A DNA stretch of 7,466 nt from the NCBI GenBank assembly GCA_964385465.1, contig CAYLPJ010000114.1, positions 1-7,466 on the forward strand, read 5' to 3'. Below the pieces are notes generated by a model. It was given only the letters and a program-made list of their open reading frames with translations. It did not search any database and had not been told where the DNA came from. The DNA is from CAYLPJ01 sp964385465. GTDB taxonomy: Bacteria; Planctomycetota; Phycisphaerae; SM23-33. Shown here in pieces: positions 5,733 through 7,466 of this stretch; the first letter of the stretch is position 1, and each line of letters starts with the position of its first letter. A program made the translations under genes and the position numbers.

Positions 5733-6749
5733 TCAGGCGGCCTCGGGCAGGATGATGGCGGTCCGGTCCTCCAGGCACCACTGGATCGCCACCCCGGAAA
5801 GGTGGGGGTCGAACTGCGTCCCCGCGCAGGCGCTGAGCTCCTCGAGCATCTTCGCCAGCGGGTAGGGGTCCTTGTACGTCCGGGCCATCAGCATGGCGTC
5901 CATCGCGTCGGCGACGTGGATCACCCGCCCGCCGAGGGGCACGTCCTCCCCGGCGACCCCGTCGGGGTAGCCCTCGCCATCCCATCGCTCGTGGTGGCAG
6001 CGGACCAGCCGGCTCTCGTGCGAGAGGGCGGTGATCTTCCGGAGGATCTCCGCACCCAGGGCCGGGTGACGGCGGACCTGGGCGGCCTCGGCGTCCGTCA
6101 GCGGGCCCGGCTTGGTCAGCACGTGATCGGGCACGCCGATCTTCCCGATGTCATGGAGCAGGGCGGCCGTGCGGATGACCTCGACGCGGCGGGGGGGCAG
6201 TTCCAGCCTCCGGGCCAGTCCGGTGGCGTAGTGGGCGACCTGCTCGCTGTGGCGTCGGGTGTAGGGGTCCTTGGCCTCGACGGCCTGGACGAGCGCGGCG
6301 ATGCTCTCCAGCGACGCCCGGGAGACCTGGGCCTCCAGTTGCATGGCCCGGGCGGCCCGGAGGGGCAACTGCGGGGAGCGTGCCTGCCCGCCGGCCTCGC
6401 GGACGGTGGTGATAAGTCGGGGCAGGTCCAGGGGCTTGGGGAAGAAGTCGTAGGCGCCGAGGGAGAGCGCCTGGGCGAGGGAGGACGTGTCGGTCACCCC
6501 GCTCATGAGGATCACCCGCGGCGCGGGGGTCAGCCCACGGGCGCGGGCGAGGAGGTCCAGCCCGCTGGCGCCGGGCATGTGGACGTCCACCAGCATGACG
6601 TCGAACGTCGCCTCGTCCAGCAGGGCGAGGGCTTCCCGTGCGTCGGCGGCCGTGCGGGAGCCGAGGCCCTCGACGGCGAACGCATCGTGGATCAGTTCGG
6701 CGACGTGCGGTTCGTCGTCGACAATCAGGACATGGGGCGCAGTTGGCAC
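5733..6749 (-). CDS. Response regulator with REC and HD-GYP domains (predicted c-di-GMP phosphodiesterase)
   Basis: This is a two-domain protein of 338 residues from the chosen start. The receiver domain (about 5-120) has D11-D12 in the acidic pocket, D55 as phosphoacceptor in LVDVHMPG, S83 and K105 in FFPKP. A linker leads to an HD-GYP domain (about 145-335) with H167, the H199-D200 pair in LLHDIGKIG, H228, HHE at 252-254, GYP at 260-262 within WDGEGYPDG, and D281 in HVAD. All signature residues are present, so hydrolysis of cyclic di-GMP (to pGpG or GMP), gated by phosphorylation from an unknown histidine kinase, is the family-based prediction. No kinase gene is adjacent. The start is GTG at 6749, because GGAGGAAGG lies just before it and the receiver begins right after; an in-frame GTG at 6791 would add 14 residues but has no good ribosome site. 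Confidence 0.94.
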   Translation of the reverse strand: MPTAPHVLIVDDEPHVAELIHDAFAVEGLGSRTAADAREALALLDEATFDVMLVDVHMPGASGLDLLARARGLTPAPRVILMSGVTDTSSLAQALSLGAYDFFPKPLDLPRLITTVREAGGQARSPQLPLRAARAMQLEAQVSRASLESIAALVQAVEAKDPYTRRHSEQVAHYATGLARRLELPPRRVEVIRTAALLHDIGKIGVPDHVLTKPGPLTDAEAAQVRRHPALGAEILRKITALSHESRLVRCHHERWDGEGYPDGVAGEDVPLGGRVIHVADAMDAMLMARTYKDPYPLAKMLEELSACAGTQFDPHLSGVAIQWCLEDRTAIILPEAA

Positions 6750-6751
6750 AG

Positions 6752-6760
6752 CCTTCCTCC
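6752..6760 (-). promoter_or_regulatory. Shine-Dalgarno deciding the HD-GYP gene start
   Basis: GGAGGAAGG on the minus strand puts its GGAGG core 6 nt before GTG (6749-6747). The upstream in-frame GTG at 6791 lacks a comparable site, so the shorter protein is preferred. Confidence 0.75.
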
Positions 6761-6828
6761 ACGGCCCCGTCGGGCCGGCCTCCGGGGTCACGTCTTCACA
6801 CGACGTGCCCGCAGAGAAGTATCGGTCG

Positions 6829-6842
6829 GCTTGGGGGGTGCC
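6829..6842 (-). promoter_or_regulatory. Weak sigma-54-like element upstream of the HD-GYP gene
   Basis: On the minus strand AGGCAC is followed at the right distance by GC, giving the invariant GG-N10-GC spacing (GG 6842-6841, GC 6830-6829). The -24 part matches GGCAC, but the -12 part is AAGCC, not TTGCA. The spacer between the sigma factor and HD-GYP genes (6750-6890) shows no better promoter and no clear terminator. In GC-rich DNA this pattern occurs often by chance. Confidence 0.2.
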
Positions 6843-6890
6843 TTTAGGTTGGGTGGGCGCGTCGCGGGGAGAAGATCGTCCCGGGCGCGG

Positions 6891-7466
6891 TCACGGGCTC
6901 TGCATGGCCGAGCCGTCGAGGAAGCCTTCGAGCTTGCGGGCGCGGACGGGGTGCTGGAGCTTTCGGATGGCCTTGGCCTCGACCTGGCGGACGCGTTCGC
7001 GGGTGACCTTGAAGATCCGCCCGACCTCTTCGAGCGTGTAGGTGTACCCGTCGCCGATGCCGTAGCGGAGCTTGATGATCTCGCGTTCGCGGTAGGTGAG
7101 CGTCTTGAGTACTTCCTCGATGCGGTCCTTGAGCATCTCCGTGCCGGCGGACTCGACGGGGCTCTCGGCGGTCTCGTCCTCGATGAAGTCCCCGAAGTAG
7201 CTGTCCTCGCTCTCGCCGACGGGCCGGTCGAGGCTGATCGGGTGTCGGGAGATCTTCAGCACGCGGCGGGCCTCGGCGACGCTCATGCCGGCCTCGTTGG
7301 CGATCTCCTCGATGGTCGGCTCGCGCCCGAGTTCCTGCACGAGGCGCTTGGAGATGTTCCGCAGCTTGCTCATCGTCTCGATCATGTGGACGGGGATGCG
7401 GATGGTCCGCGCGTGATCGGCGATCGCGCGGGTGATCGCCTGGCGGATCCACCACGTCGCGTAGGT
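6891..7466 (-). CDS. rpoD: Principal (primary) sigma factor, C-terminal part; 5' end outside the window
   Basis: The frame is open from the right edge to a TGA at 6893-6891, giving the last 191 residues. They begin in region 2.4, YATWWIRQAITRAIADHART, which reads the -10 element, and continue through region 3.0 (IRIPVHM), region 3 (about 28-85) and region 4. The region 4.2 helix-turn-helix that contacts the -35 element is at about 144-169 (TLEEVGRIFKVTRERVRQVEAKA), and the protein ends with the typical HPVRARKLEGFLDG. The unbroken group-1 motifs point to the housekeeping sigma factor, not an ECF or flagellar type, although a group-2 paralogue cannot be excluded from this part alone. The acidic linker between regions 3 and 4 (SEDSYFGDFIEDE) is the usual sigma-70 pattern. 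An internal ATG at 7385 is not the start, since conserved coding sequence continues upstream of it to the edge. Confidence 0.96.
   Translation of the reverse strand, partial: TYATWWIRQAITRAIADHARTIRIPVHMIETMSKLRNISKRLVQELGREPTIEEIANEAGMSVAEARRVLKISRHPISLDRPVGESEDSYFGDFIEDETAESPVESAGTEMLKDRIEEVLKTLTYREREIIKLRYGIGDGYTYTLEEVGRIFKVTRERVRQVEAKAIRKLQHPVRARKLEGFLDGSAMQSP

Noticed and set aside
6844..7455. 203-codon minus-strand open frame over the sigma factor gene
   Set aside because: It is the sigma factor gene read in another frame, giving Arg/Pro/His-rich sequence, while the overlapping frame carries perfect sigma-70 motifs.

Overview
The window is GC-rich chromosomal DNA. Every gene I can support reads on the minus strand. 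I read it as planctomycete-like. The best evidence is the C-terminal part of a principal sigma factor at the right edge, whose region 3/4 wording resembles planctomycete RpoD/SigA as I know it. The high GC and the RND subtype fit but do not prove this, and the assignment rests on recognition, not a search.

Layout in the direction of transcription (right to left): (i) 7466-6891, 3' part of the principal sigma factor gene, with its start outside the window. (ii) 6890-6750, a short spacer with a weak sigma-54-like sequence. (iii) 6749-5733, a response regulator with a REC receiver and an HD-GYP domain (predicted c-di-GMP phosphodiesterase). Its start is probably an internal GTG with a strong Shine-Dalgarno sequence. 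(iv) 5732-5364, a 369-bp non-coding region. It holds six exact copies of TGTCCA/TGGACA around an AT-rich island, three 12-bp tandem units, a good sigma-70 promoter, and an 18-bp palindromic operator over the predicted transcription start. (v) 5363-153, a compact three-gene operon: TetR-family regulator, periplasmic adaptor (membrane fusion protein) and RND inner-membrane pump, overlapping by 11 and 4 bp. (vi) 149-90, a perfect 16-bp inverted repeat with a nested hairpin, three bases after the pump stop codon. Bases 1-89 hold nothing I can support.

The likely logic is that the TetR protein binds the palindrome and represses its own operon. An inducing ligand would release it, and adaptor and pump would be made together by translational coupling. 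No outer-membrane TolC-like factor is visible, so it must be elsewhere or just left of the window.

I see no clearly new multi-gene system. The parts that deserve a second look are the TGTCCA cluster, the structured inverted-repeat segment that forms the adaptor's unusual C-terminal tail just before the pump start, the near-identical duplicated cysteine motif in the adaptor's lipoyl-like half, the inverted repeat after the pump, and the altered proton-relay residues in the pump.
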